This document shows positions 13,190 to 25,172 of a DNA stretch of 64,000 bases, piece after piece. Under the pieces are notes generated by a model that worked only from the letters and a program-made list of their open reading frames with translations, searched no databases and had not been told where the DNA came from. The DNA is taken from assembly GCA_903632075.3 (NCBI GenBank), contig CAHIKZ030000580.1, positions 1,696,001-1,760,000 of the forward strand, in the 5' to 3' direction. This stretch comes from Acanthosepion pharaonis (lineage: Eukaryota > Mollusca > Cephalopoda > Sepiida > Sepiidae). The position numbers were made by a program, and so were the translations under genes. Position 1 is the first letter of the stretch. Each line of letters begins with the position of its first letter.

Positions 13190-13193
<4 letters not shown>
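12321..13193. other. Intron A, 5' part
   Basis: AT-rich intron sequence with no recognised element. Short frames at 12342-12524 (minus) and 12527-12748 (plus) have no domain similarity that I can see. Confidence 0.6.
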
Positions 13194-13238
<45 letters not shown>

Positions 13239-13260
13239 GTATGTATGTATGTGTGTGTGT
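13194..13260. repeat. (AT)n then (TGTA)/(TG)n compound microsatellite
   Basis: About 21 AT units grading into TATG and TG units. Confidence 0.95.
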
Positions 13261-15859
13261 AACAGCTGAAATGGAATAGATCCGGATCTTTGTATGTCTC
13301 CTGAATGAATGTTTGAGTGAGTGGATGTGAAAAAGACAACAGCTCCATATGTATAAGCTTCTTATAAAAGTTTGATAAAATATACTTCCAGACTGAATTG
13401 CAGCATTCAGGTAAGTTCTGATTGACTCATATATACGAAATTATTTTTCTTCCATCAACACACACAAAAAATAATAAGATTTCATTAAACTCGTGTTAAA
13501 TTTGATTCTTAATTTTAAGTTTTTCTTATTTTTACATCGTTTCTTTTTAAGGACATATTTCCGAATATCCTCCCCCTCTTCGTCCCAGATAACAACAGTC
13601 TACACTCGGTATCATTTTTCACCATTTTGTGGTGTCATATGTTTTGTAAATCTGTTTGTCTTTGTTAACATATTTTCTTTTTATGTCATTTGTTTTTTCT
13701 GTGTGTGCGTGCGTGCGTGTGTGTGCATGTGTGAACCTTTATAAGGTTGTTCTTCATCTGCCTGTTTCGTATGTCTTTTGGCTACACTGGCTTAAATTTT
13801 GTGTATTCAACAGGATGAGTGGTCCTGCTCTTGAGTGTGTCAGAATTTGTCATATTTCTTTCTATATTTTGTATAAAATTTGCAAACATCTAGATGAAAG
13901 ATGACTATAAATGGAATGAACAAAATGCTTACGGACTTGATTAGTTGCATTTCGTCTCGATGGCATTAGGAAACTCTTCTATTCACTGTGCGCCATTTCG
14001 TCACTCGTATTATAAGAGAGATTGATCTACGCACCCACTTATTTATTGAAATAAATACTTATGTAGCAAGCAGGCTTTTATTTTTACTCGTACACTTACT
14101 ACTTTTTTTTCACTTCTTTATGTGCCTATCGTGATTTGTACGAAATTCTAGGTAAAAACCATGTTACCAATGCATACTGACGGAATACATTCATTCTGTA
14201 TTCATTTCTCTCTACCGGATCTTGCTGATATCAACAAACTCAGATATATACACATACATACTTTACTTTTATTAAAGCCAATGCTAATGCTACTTCATAT
14301 TTTATAGAAATAAACCTAGTTTAGCTTTTCTGACCAGCAGGTGCATTTTATTGGTATCTGTCAGCCTTAATTTACTTTAATCTATCACATTGTATTTGCA
14401 TTTACACATTATACATACTCACAAGCATACACCTGTGTGTGTGTGTGTGTTTCTGTGTACGTACACATATAGGTAGCTACGTTCATCTCTGAAAAGGAAG
14501 TTGAACTATTTTCCTTCATCATCTGTCTTTAGTGACATCACTATTCACTGTTTTAAGTTGTTCTTACTCATTTAGTTTAATTCATATTGTTTTCCTTTAT
14601 TGTCGTTAATAACCCACAGACTAGTCTCTATCCAACTTTCTACGTTGTATGGAATGAGTCTGTTAAGTTACGGTTGGCAGTTAGCGAAAAGCTTATACAC
14701 TTACTATCAAAGAGAAGGCGGTTTATTAAGATAGTAAAAGGATTCAGATTAAACTAATTTCGAGAGATTAATTTAAATTAAGTGATATGTTGAGATTTCT
14801 TTCAGTTTTATGATAAGAGTTTAAATATCAAATTTGGTGGGAGAGATCTAAATCGAGTTATGGTTATGAAAGAGGGAATAATACCATTTATAAAATCGGT
14901 CGCGAACGAAAAGGAGAAAATTATGGATGAGGATAATGTATAAGAAAGATTCTTGTTATTTGTCACAAAGAAAATGGTTAATTTTCTATAGAATGATTTA
15001 GATTTCAAAAAAGCGCTTAGTTCTCAGTAGTGGGGGAAATTGGATGTCAGTAATGCTATTGGAGGTTAGTTTCTATCAATAGTACATTGGATATGATACC
15101 ATCTTGTGACATCACCAGATTGGAAATACGCGCGTATGACACATACATAAAAACACACATGCAAATATATATTAAAGACTATTATGGATCTCTGAAGTTT
15201 GCCAGTTCACCTATTAAGATACATGAACACTTCATCACACATTCAATTACTTTTTTTCTTTAGAAAGGAATGGAGTAAGATCCTTGATGAGTTTAGGCAA
15301 ATGGATGGCTGAACAAGTAACATAATTACGAGGCGATGTCAGAAAGGATTTAGTAACGCTGAAAGTAACGAAAAAGTGGACTTATGAACGTCTTGAAGGG
15401 TCCGCCCACATTCTTGAAAGACACACACATATTATTACTATTTAAACGTTATATTTTAGTGGATATACGGGTTTTAATGGACGCCTTGTTTTATAAAGTG
15501 TTAATTATATCTATCAGCCTGTACGTTCAAGAATCTCTAAAGAAAAAATGTGCTTTCCAACCGGGAATGAAGCTACATTCCCCTTTGTAGTAGGAACTAC
15601 CGGCTTCTCCGATATGATTTAGACCGCTCGGTCACAAGCTCGAACCCTGTCAGTGGACACATTTTCTTAAGATTCTCGAATGCACAGACCGATATAGATG
15701 CAATTCAAACTATTTAAAAAACAGCTTCTATTCAAATACGTGTATACATTAAAACAAGTTTTAATTAATAAAAATAATGTCAAATGAAAATTAAAAATCC
15801 ATTAATTCCTTACACACACACGTGTGTGTATGTGTGTGTGTATGTGTGTGTGTGTGTAT
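13261..15859. other. Intron A, middle part
   Basis: Mostly unassigned AT-rich DNA with short TG/GTGC runs at 13700-13735 and 14430-14455. At 15600-15660 a segment with CAAGCTCGAACCCTG resembles a tRNA B box and may be a decayed SINE, but no matching A box is clear. Confidence 0.4.
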
Positions 15860-16027
15860 GTTAATATTGAGATCGTAAGTAAAGTGTCGGACAGTCGTTC
15901 TCAAAGGTTTCTTTCAGTTTTTATTTCTTCTTAGCTGTTTGCTAATATGAAGAAATAACATTGAAAGAAATCTTTTGAGAATAACAGCCCTAGACTTTAC
16001 TAAGGAACTCAATATTAACAATAAAAT
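15860..16027. repeat. Foldback element with ~75-bp imperfect arms
   Basis: TTAATATTGAG...GTAAAG...TTCTCAAAGGTTTCTTTCA...TTATTTCTTC on the left is mirrored by GAAGAAATAA...TGAAAGAAATCTTTTGAGAA...CTTTAC...CTCAATATTAA on the right, around a loop near 15934-15946. It follows a (TG)n tract. The transcript would form a long intramolecular duplex in intron A. Confidence 0.85.
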
Positions 16028-16239
16028 CCCTTTCTTTGAACAAACCAAATTACTGCATTCTAACCTCACTAGATGTTTAAATCCTATATATAGATGTATA
16101 GAGAGAGTTTTACAACTCTGTATGTTATGTAATTTATAATTACGTGTAGTGGTTCACATTACACTTACGTGTTTGTATTTATATATGATCTATGTGTTTC
16201 ATCATTCTATCATACCTCTTTATATTCCTATCATATGTA

Positions 16240-17030
16240 TGTATGTATTTGTTTCCAATACTTGTTTTGTCTTCATTGTTGTATGCATGTGAGACCTGAG
16301 TCACTTAGTAGAGACACATCAAAAAGGCTGGTGCGATTTCATCACCAACAGTGTGTCTCCGCTGTATACTCGTGTGTCTGGTGGCAAATATACGTGAGTG
16401 ACATTGATATCATCGAACGCAGTCAGTCTACCAGAATGGACTCTCTGGTAATTCAGCGCCAGTTACGATGGAGTGATCATGTAGTCAGGATGGAAGATGA
16501 TAGAATCCCTAAGAATCTTCTGTACGATGAATTGACCGAAGGAAAAAGACCAGCGCGCAAGCCGAAATTGATGCATAAAGATTGCATTACAGAATGGCAA
16601 CATCATTCAAAATGACTGGCAAAAAAACCCAACTCTAGATCATTCATCCTGGAGGAAAGCCGTGAACAATGGTAAGAATGACTTTGAACAGAATTGTCGA
16701 GCATGAAAAAATTCAAAATGGATGTTCGTAGGAATCTTGATATTAATTTCCATTGGCACAGAACTTGATATTACATGTTACGAATGTGGTTGCGTCTAAA
16801 TATGACAGGCCTAAAAATCATCAAAGACGCCATACATTGAAAGTTGGAAAATATAAATGTAACACCTACTGCAAGAGGCTCCAAACCTTGCCAAATCCGC
16901 GCTGCCTAAATTTGGAAAATCGAGCGATGGAATTACTCGAAATCGAGTTACATCCATCATGTATACAAGAGTCTATCAATAAGTCTTTTAGAAACATGAC
17001 TGTTATTAAACAGAGCTTGTTCTGAAAAAT
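16240..17030 (+). mobile_element. LINE 3' end: RT C-terminus plus C2H2-like tail
   Basis: A 5'-truncated LINE. LLYACET-type sequence near 16280 is followed by the well-preserved frame DIDIIERSQSTRMDSLVIQ and then RQLRWSDHVVRMEDDRIPK up to the stop at 16613. This is the usual C-terminus of RTE/CFDP2-like reverse transcriptases. A second stretch (16753-17025 and just before) reads like a degraded C2H2 finger: C-x2-C-like residues, RPKNHQRRHT, then GKYKCNTYCK. This agrees with the finger-type tails of some LINE ORFs. Stops and frameshifts make it non-functional. It lies within intron A. Confidence 0.8.
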
Positions 17031-17348
17031 TCAATATGTTTCATTTGTGATTTAATAAAGAAGCGTTAGATTAAGTGTTTACAAGAAAAAGCGATTTGTT
17101 GAAAATACATATTTGCGTAAAAATGTTTTTGTCATTAGTCTACGGACTTTTTAACGAATCTATATATGTATATATGTATGTATCATAAATATCAAGGATC
17201 TGAAAATGCCACCCTAATCTTCAATAAATCTGTAACTATTTAATTTCAGCCAAATTTATGTTGTCCGTGTTTAACGTTCTTTTTGTGTGTATTTTCTTTA
17301 TTGTATTTTAAACAGCCTCACTTCTGTCAATTTCTGCTTCCAGCTTTT

Positions 17349-17458
17349 TATTTATTTATCATCCTAAGTTTATAGTCGTCGGCTTCTATTCATTTAACAC
17401 CTGGATTCATCCAATGGTACGACTATAAACTGATGATTATAACTATGATAAATAAAAA
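17349..17458. repeat. Imperfect foldback
   Basis: ATCATCCTAAGTTTATAGTCGT at 17358-17379 (shown here only by its ends ATCATC and TAGTCGT) pairs with ACGACTATAAACTGATGAT at 17421-17439, with TTATTTATTTATC and GATAAATAAAA as outer arms. Confidence 0.75.
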
Positions 17459-18574
17459 TGGTGGAAATGCAATATTGGCATAAGTGATATTGAAGTAAAG
17501 AAAACAATTTTGCTTTTTACCTTTTTTTCGGAATTAATATGGAGAAACAATAGATTTTTTTTCCTTATTTTTATTTTCAAATGTCAAATGTATGAGCTTT
17601 ATGAATTTGTTACATTAAATTGTTTGCTACAACAAAAATGATTTTTGCTTAATTTGCTTACTAATAATTGCAATGGCAGATGTGTGAACTTCAAATGACT
17701 AAACCGCTGTCAAACCATAAAAACCCCTAAAATAATTGGTTGGTTTTTAAATTTATTGTTATGGCGACTTCATCACTATTACATAGCATAGCAAATTATT
17801 AAATTTTTATATGAAGATTTCAATGTATATATTATATTATAATATAATATATTAATCAATGTAACTAAATGAAGTGTTGGATTAAATGCATTGAAAAATT
17901 ATTTTTCTGTGGACGTATTGATGTTCTTGTGTATTCTATACGTAATTGACAAGAGCGAATAATAAATATATATTTATATGGGAATATTATGGTCGTCTTC
18001 CTTTAAGAGCGATACAATGAGAATGGAGATGATATTTTGGGGCTGTGAAATTGAAATAAATATGAAGTACCACTTCCATTCTCCAGCTTACAGCTTAAAT
18101 TATATTCTACTGCAATCAGAAGTGCAGTTTCTAAATAGCCAGTTATGAAACGAAATAAAGTATTCCATTTCTTTTATTCAGAAAGTCTTGTAAAATTCAT
18201 AGTACGTACTTTTTTTTAATGGAGTTATCAGTTACTCATATGGTCATTGTATTCATATGAAACTATAAGAAGTGTGAGTTTTCTTTATCCAATCGGCCAT
18301 AAATTTGAAAGAGAATATTAGTCGAGGATTTCAGAGTTTCATGTCACTTCACAAAATTGTAAATTCACTTATTTAAGACAAAATGTTGATAATTTAGTAT
18401 AAATGTGTTTAATTTAATTGAAATGTTTTATGCAATTCCATTTCGGTTTATTACTGCAGTAATATTGCCTGGAACGAGAGATGCAAAATTATCTAAAAAC
18501 ATTTACAGCATGTTTACTATAACTTAGGCGAACCAAAGAATGATTCTTATTTAATAGAGAATCAGTTATGTGCC
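17459..18574. other. Intron A, AT-rich, unassigned
   Basis: Contains a short TATA palindrome at 17826-17850. No coding or recognised repeat sequence. Confidence 0.5.
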
Positions 18575-18862
18575 ATGCGTGATACACGCTTAGGCGATCA
18601 TGTATCTTTCGATACATGACTGACGAGACAGATTTTCCCGCGGTAGGTTGCCATTTCTTTCTGCGGTAGACCAGTTGCCATCCAAGGCTATAGATCCCAG
18701 TCTGTCCTGCTATTTACCCATAAATGAGGGGAAAAGAAAAGGATTCATACCTTTCCCAAGGATATTAGCACGTAAGTGAATGTAATGGATTCAACTGGAA
18801 TTCGAACTCGGCTCTCCAATTCCTCAATCCGAGCTGCTATCCATTACTCCACGAGTATAGGT
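18575..18862 (-). mobile_element. tRNA-derived SINE (octopus type), minus strand
   Basis: Read on the minus strand, an A-box-like segment (CTCGTGGAGTAATGGATAGC) is followed by CTCGGATTGAGGAATTGGAG and a B-box-like GAGTTCGAATTCCAG. A unique body follows (ATTACATTCACTTA, CTTGGGAAAGGTATGAATCC, CTTTTCCCCTC). The same blocks occur in order on the plus strand at 34345-34700, so the two are copies of one SINE family. It ends about 370 bp upstream of exon B. A 20-bp hairpin CATGTATCTTTCGATACATG is at 18599-18618. Confidence 0.88.
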
Positions 18863-19228
18863 TCCCTATAAAATCATTTCATAATTAGTTCCATATTAGT
18901 TTCATAATGTTCCCTATTAAAGCTCCATTAAGATATTTTAGATTGTAAATATTAAGAACTAGTATTTACCATTTCTTTTGTTATAAAATACATTTATCGG
19001 TCATTTTAAGAATATTTTTCGGATTTTTCCAAAATCAATTATTTAAATTTTCCAAAACTTTCGGAAATTTAGTCAAGAAATATCAAGACGAATATCTTTA
19101 AATTGATTAATTTTTTATGAATTTTACTTAAATCAGAATGTTAAATAATATTCAACAAATCAATTCTGTTGCAGGAAGTTAATTTAACAGTGATCCGATT
19201 GAGGACTTTTCAATTTTTTTTCCTAAAG
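18863..19228. other. Intron A, 3' end with exon B acceptor
   Basis: AT-rich. The pyrimidine tract CTTTTCAATTTTTTTTCCTAAAG at 19206-19228 ends in the AG that restores frame with exon A. Two upstream AGs (after 19174 and 19190) would bring a stop or the wrong phase and are rejected. Confidence 0.8.
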
Positions 19229-19440
19229 ATGCCACGAATCGTGAATCACTGGACATGATCGAGGGAAGTATCTTCATCCTTTGCCTGGACAAAAAACCAC
19301 CAATCACCTTCAACCACCAGAACAGTATTGATGAGACGCGCTCCAATCAAAGAGACGATGTTTCCATGTTACTGCAAATGTTGCATGGCATGGGAAGTGA
19401 TCTTAACAGTGGCAATCGGTGGTTTGAAAAAACCATGCAA
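19229..19440 (+). CDS. ChAT: Choline acetyltransferase, exon B (internal)
   Basis: Second visible exon, entry phase 1, exit phase 0, donor GTAAGT at 19441. Spliced to exon A it reads ...NKLLE|DATNRESLDMIEGS, matching the family's D-x-TNR-[DE]SL-x-MIE block. SIFILCLD follows, then a polar Asn/Asp-rich loop of about 30 residues (KKPPITF... to ...VSMLLQM), which appears about 15 residues longer than I recall for vertebrate ChAT. LHGMGSDLNSGNRWFEKTMQ closes the exon. The family normally has H-G-G-G and R-W-F/Y-D-K; here the second Gly is Met and the Asp is Glu. These are conservative enough not to argue against function. The longest intron of the window (23.2 kb) follows. Confidence 0.96.
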
Positions 19441-19490
19441 GTAAGTTGAAAGACCTTTCTCATCATTCAATAGTGATAATTTTAATTTTA

Positions 19491-19693
19491 CTCTCTCTCT
19501 CTCTCTCTCTCTCTCATGTGCTCTTAGTATCTCTCTCCCTCTCAGGTGCTCTTACACTCTATCTATATGACGATCTTACTGTCTCTCTTACACGAGCTTT
19601 GTCACACACACGCGATCTTACTGTCTGTCTGTCTGTCTGTCTGTCTCTCTGTCTCTCAAGAGCTATTATTGTCTTTCCTTCACTCTCTCTCAA

Positions 19694-19739
<46 letters not shown>

Positions 19740-19823
19740 GATCTTTTTCTCTCACTCACACACACATGATCTTAGTCTGTCTATCTCGGGCGATCTTACT
19801 GTCTCTCTCACTCAGGCGCAGTT

Positions 19824-19855
<32 letters not shown>

Positions 19856-19894
19856 ACTCAGGTGCTCTTAGTCTCTCTCTCTTACTCAGGCGCT

Positions 19895-19939
<45 letters not shown>

Positions 19940-20145
19940 AGGCACTCTTAGTGTGTGTGTGTGTGTGTGTCAGGCGCTCTTAGTGTCTCTCTCAAGCTCT
20001 CTCTCTCTCACTCTCTCTCTCTCTCAGGCGCTCTTACTGTCTCTCTCACTCAGGCATTATTACCTGACTCACGCTTTTGGTCTCATTCTCTCTCTCCCTC
20101 TGACTTAAGCTCCCTCGGTCTCCGGCCCACGCTATCTCTCTCTAA
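19491..20145. repeat. Pyrimidine-rich compound minisatellite next to the exon B donor
   Basis: About 650 bp almost entirely C/T on the plus strand. Runs of (CT)n up to about 25 units are punctuated by a recurring core CAGGCGCTCTTAGTGTCTCTC or near variants (cores near 19517, 19546, 19600, 19790, 19818, 19858, 19887, 19939, 19972, 20024), plus (TGTC)n and (GT)n patches. It begins 50 bp after the donor. Open frames here encode only Ser/Leu runs and are artefacts. In RNA it would be a dense field of UCUCU motifs. Confidence 0.95.
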
Positions 20146-20428
20146 TATACACCTAAATAACCTAAATTCGTTCACTTACTACGTACTGTCTTTACGATGA
20201 AGTTTGCTAAACTTGATTATAAATTCTATTTTTATTTTATATTAGAAAACTCAATTGCATAATATTGAGTACTATAATTACAAAGCTGACTTGTTTTGAA
20301 ATCTTCCTAATTTACCCCGGCCGACCTTTTTGTGCGTGTGTGATAGATGTGAAATACAATCTTCTCTTGTCACTCTGTACCTAAATATGTATGTTTGCGT
20401 AGATCTGGTTTGATAAACTTTCTTGTCA

Positions 20429-20475
<47 letters not shown>
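20429..20475. repeat. (AT)n(GT)n microsatellite
   Basis: Six to seven AT units followed by about 16 GT units. Confidence 0.95.
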
Positions 20476-20479
<4 letters not shown>

Positions 20480-21110
20480 AACCAAATTATTAGCCGAAAA
20501 ATCGCCTCATACCAAAATGCACCCTCATTATATAGTAGTTAGAAAAAATTAGAATGTTTTTTTTTTGTGGGGGAGGGGTGTTTTTGTTTGTTTTTTTTTG
20601 TTTTTTTGTTTTGTTTTGTTTTTTTTTTTTTTTGCTTTTTTTCACATTTTGTAAAACCCCTTCAATTGCTGACCAACCCAAACTCATTTTTGGCATCTGA
20701 GAAAACCAGACTTTGTTTTGTATTCTTTTCCCCTATGTCACAACGGACGAAGTCGCCAGTATTTGATTTTCTGTCAGAAAATGGATGCTTTTTGGGAAGG
20801 GGTACACTTTTGGAAATCTTATTTAGACAATATTTGTCCACAATGGTTCCCAATCAATGTTTTGGACCGTTTTAAAGTCTTTGGTTACTTGAATAAGAGT
20901 TTATTTCCTGCTGTCTGAAATCTTTCTTCTGATGCATCTGTCAGTTTTTAATGTAATGGGGTTGGGTCTTCCAAAACTTTTTCTTGATTTCCTTTCTTTT
21001 AATTCTTCAAAACAAACAGAGGCAAAATGACTTTCATTAGAAATTCTAGGTTTGCAATTTAGCGAAAGCTTGCAATACAAAAGCTTTGTACCCAAAAGGC
21101 ACCCAAAATA
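20476..21110. repeat. Unclassified repeat-like block
   Basis: Bounded by similar direct motifs ATACCAAAATGCACC (about 20508) and GTACCCAAAAGGCACC (about 21088). A T/G homopolymer-rich stretch (20555-20642) is followed by 450 bp of higher-complexity sequence with overlapping short frames. No domain recognised. The direct end motifs hint at an old insertion or duplication, but no family can be named. Confidence 0.3.
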
Positions 21111-24100
21111 TGCTTCAGAAAGTACGAATCAAATAATATCTAAATATGTTTACTTAATTTTTTTTTTAAATATGGGTGTTATATATAACCCAATCCCATC
21201 TATGTAACGTTTCCCTTCAGGGCGTGAATTATCATGGTTCTCCTCAAATTCTTCTCCTCCATAGCTGTAAGCAATGTTTGTCCGCATACTATTCAGCACA
21301 GTCCCTGTTCTGCCCAGCGTTCATTGCTATAGGGAAGGATTGAATAATGTCATATATTAAAAATATATATTTTTAATACGACTTGGCTCATATGATTTTT
21401 TTAAGAGTATGTATATTTCTTAGCATATCTTCAACGTACGTACGTGTGTGTTAAGTGCCTCTGTATATTTCCTTGTACCTGCTTATTTCTCTATTCAGTA
21501 ATCATTTAATTCTGTCGATATTTCTACATCGCTTTCTATTCCGTATAAGATTAGGATTTAAACTCCAATCCAATCATTTCAACTTATTAAGTCATCGTTT
21601 TGATACAAATATCTGAAACCATTTCCAAATCAATAAAGATTAAATGCTTTTCGATTATCTGAATCCGATATCAACCCCAGAAGTTGATAATCAGGCGCAA
21701 GTCACTATAATTTCTTAACTGTTGACCCTTAGGCTGACTTTGTCCAGCTACTTGAGTGACAACCTTGCTTTTCTCGACAAAGTAAATCGCTTTTCTATTA
21801 AATTCTGCGAGACGCCTCGTGTCGAAACTGTCAAATCTCCTCGCTGCGAGGATTTCGAACAATTTCTCTTGCATCAACAAACGACATTTAACTTTGCGTT
21901 GATTTAGTTAAAAGAAAATGAAGTCAATGCCGCTTATTATTTTTCAAACTATGGAAACCAGCTGTTCTGACTGGTCAGATGAAAATATTGCTTCCTTACC
22001 TCATCGTATCGCTCATACTAAGTTTAATGTAAACTCAGGAAATGAGCAGGTATATTGCCAATCCTTTTTATGAAAAATAAACAATGCCTTTATTTCTCTT
22101 CGCTTGCATTTAGACTATTTTAGCTGAAAAACATTTCCATTGTATTAATATAAAAATGGCCTCTAAAACTAAACTGCTCTCTGCTAATCATGTGAGAGAT
22201 TCCTTTCTGCCTTCCGTCATTTATGGCTGATGCTAACAGGAGAATGACAGGTCGAAATGTAGAGGAAAGACTACATTTAATCCATCATGTAATTCGCTAA
22301 GAAAGTTGGTTCACTGAGTCGTGCTAGACAATTTTTCTCTCCATAATCTCTTACATATCTATATCTACCAACCGAAAGAATCTACAATATTGTTGGTTCT
22401 GACCTGGCGTCTCGGCTCCAGTCACTTTCCCACCGCCATAAGGTTACCTCTCTATGTCTTTTCTATAAATACTTTTATGGTAATTGTTCGAATGAGTTCT
22501 TCACTATGGTAACTAGAGTTTTTGAATTTAAGCTAGATTTGCAACAAGGCCTCATCAATTTACAGTTGAATTGTTTAGACAAACATTCACACTCTTCGCT
22601 TGTGAAGCTATCTTCCTGCTCCATACTTTCCGGCCAACTTTGATCTTCAAAAATGTCAACTGTCTTCATGATTACCCTTTTATTGTTATCACTTCTTCAT
22701 AATGTTTTCTTTTCTCTAATTCTTTCACACTCAGTAACCCCTTCTATCTAGTGGCTTTATTGCCTTCTATGGGTAAACTTGATTAAAATAAATAACTACT
22801 ATGTATGTGATATTTATGCAACATTCTATTTTGTTCGATTTAATCGTACACTTGACAAGTACTCGAATGTAGAAAATTTTTAAGTATGAAAAAACTACGA
22901 TGGTGTTGTGTAAAGATACTGTTTCACCATTTGATAATTGCTTTTCCAGCTCAGGTGGCATATTAAAACTAGACAAATATCGTAAACTGGACTATGCGTC
23001 AATTTTTGCTTTCTATTTAAATTCCAATTTTATTTATAAGAAGCAGTGTTGATATCCTTATGACCAAGTAGTGATATTTCGACAATTTTTATGGAAAAAT
23101 AAGATCGATTTTTTATGCCAATTTGCAAAAAGGCCGGATTTCAGATACTGCACGTTTCTCCACGTCATTCTTTAGAGTTAACTTCCGGTTACAAACGGAC
23201 AGATGTCAATCTATTCCCATCTGTCAACTGTTTCAACCAATTTCGTGAACTCACTACTGAAACATTTCTATATTCGCATTTGTATATAAAAAAAAAAAAA
23301 CTCTTCCAACCAGATACACAAATGATTTAAAATATCAGTCTTATCCTAACCAACAGACGTCTTGATCTAATTAATAATCATCTAGCCTTATCAGAACTTT
23401 ATTTTATTACATTCGTTCTCCAATATCTTTTTCTCATTTCATTTCTCGTCTTCAATATATCACATTTTTGCATCGCCGCCTTCAAGCCTCTACGTCGTAC
23501 AAATTCTGAACATGAATATTCATGCCAGACCAAAGAATAAAACTCTTCCTTCCACTGATTTAAGTCTTTTTCGTTCTAACACTATTTAGAGTCGGTCTTT
23601 CTCCCTCTTTCTAGTTCATTAAGTTTATTTCCTTTCTTCATCAGCGTTCTTTTTATTTTAATTGATTTTATTTTCTCTTCATGTCACATTGTCTTTTTCC
23701 TTAATTTTTTTCCAAACGCATTTCTGTTTTCTTGTCTTTCACTTATTTGTTTTCTTATTGTTCATTAATTTCAATCTTTCTATTGTCCTTAACTTTTTCT
23801 TTGTTTTTCAAGAATCAAACATTTTCGTTTAATTTTGTTTAATTTCTTTTGATATTTTTTTTTTTTTTTTTTTTTTTCGAACTACTTTTTCTTTTTATTT
23901 TTCCTTCTACATTTCTTTCTTTTCTCATTTCCTTATTTTTGCAATTTCCCTTTTTACTTCAGTTCTGTTGAATCGACTCAACTTTTATCAACCAGTCACT
24001 TTCTTTTTTCTCTCTTAGTGTGTGTGTGGGGGGTTGTTGTTTTTTTTTTTGTTGTTTTGTTTTTTGTTTTTTCTATTTCTTTCTCTGTTTTCTTCTTGTC

Positions 24101-25128
24101 GTTTTTGTTCCATCGAGTCCGTGAACCAGAAACATTTTTCAGCTTTACATCAGTACCAACATTTTCTGAATTTACTACAAAGTATATAAACTTATATGCA
24201 CACACAAACATGCTACTTAAGCATACATTAAAGCAAAATTGTTGTCACTAAATGTTTATATTCATCCATCTAAACCTTAAGAAAGTTTGCGGCCAACCAA
24301 AAATACCTCGTTTATTTATCTTTGAAGCCATGAAATTCCGTTGTTGCCCATTTATAAAATGTCCAATTAAACATTCTTCCTTCCCTTCTTTCTTATCTCT
24401 ATTCAAATTCATTTTCCTTCCTCTTCGTTCTTTTCTTCTTTTTTTCTAGTTAATAAAACTACATTTTCTTTCCTTTTCCATTTTCTAAAACATACTTGTA
24501 AAAATAGCTTATAACTGTTCCATTAAAGACTTCGATGCTTATAAAGTGTTCAAACTAATGTGGCTTTACGACAGGTTGCGTTAAGTTTGAAGAATATCTT
24601 AAATAGGACAAGTCAAAATGGACGATACGTTGAGAAACCTGAAAAAGCTTTGTAGGAACCCTGACCAAAGGACAGTTTCGTTGCTTGAATTTTTTGACAA
24701 GTACATGGAAATTTACGAATAATTCACATAATGCAAATAGGAACATAAATACACACACACATAACCTGCTTTAGTTTCTTTTCTTTTTTCTTGTCTTTCT
24801 CTATTTTTTCTGTATCTTTCTTGTGTTTCATATTTTCTTAGTATTTCTCTTCCTCTCGTGTCCTTTCTTTGACTAGCTCTCATGCACTGATAGACAATAC
24901 TAACAACGAATACAACAATGCCAACAACTCGTTTGTTCTTTGACCTGTATCTTCACCGAACTGCAGTTTATGTGGCCGTGTCTCCGACTGACGGCGAGAA
25001 AACGCAAAGGAAAGAGCTAATTGACAACTACTCAGTCACATCCATCTCCCACTTGAAAACCTCGCCCTTAACCCATTTTTCAACCCTCTCCATTCCCGAC
25101 ATAAACACCCTTTATAACATTCTCCTAA
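21111..25128. other. Intron B, long T/C-rich and AT-rich stretch
   Basis: No exon or named element recognised. From about 23350 to 24850 the plus strand is strongly T/C-biased, with T-runs at 23857-23877 and 24039-24050. The frame at 21671-21880 (minus strand) reads like real protein (KLFEILAARRFDSFDTRRLAEF) but I recognise no domain. It may be a mobile-element scrap. Confidence 0.45.
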
Positions 25129-25172
25129 ACCACCACAACCACCACCACCACCACCACCACCACCACCACCAC
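25129..25172. repeat. (CCA)n trinucleotide repeat
   Basis: About 14 CCA units (CAC/ACC frames). A looser GAT/GGT-type run follows at 25425-25470. Confidence 0.95.

Noticed and set aside
19446..20200. Ser/Leu-rich open frames of 60-130 codons
   Set aside because: They are the (CT)n array read in different frames on both strands.
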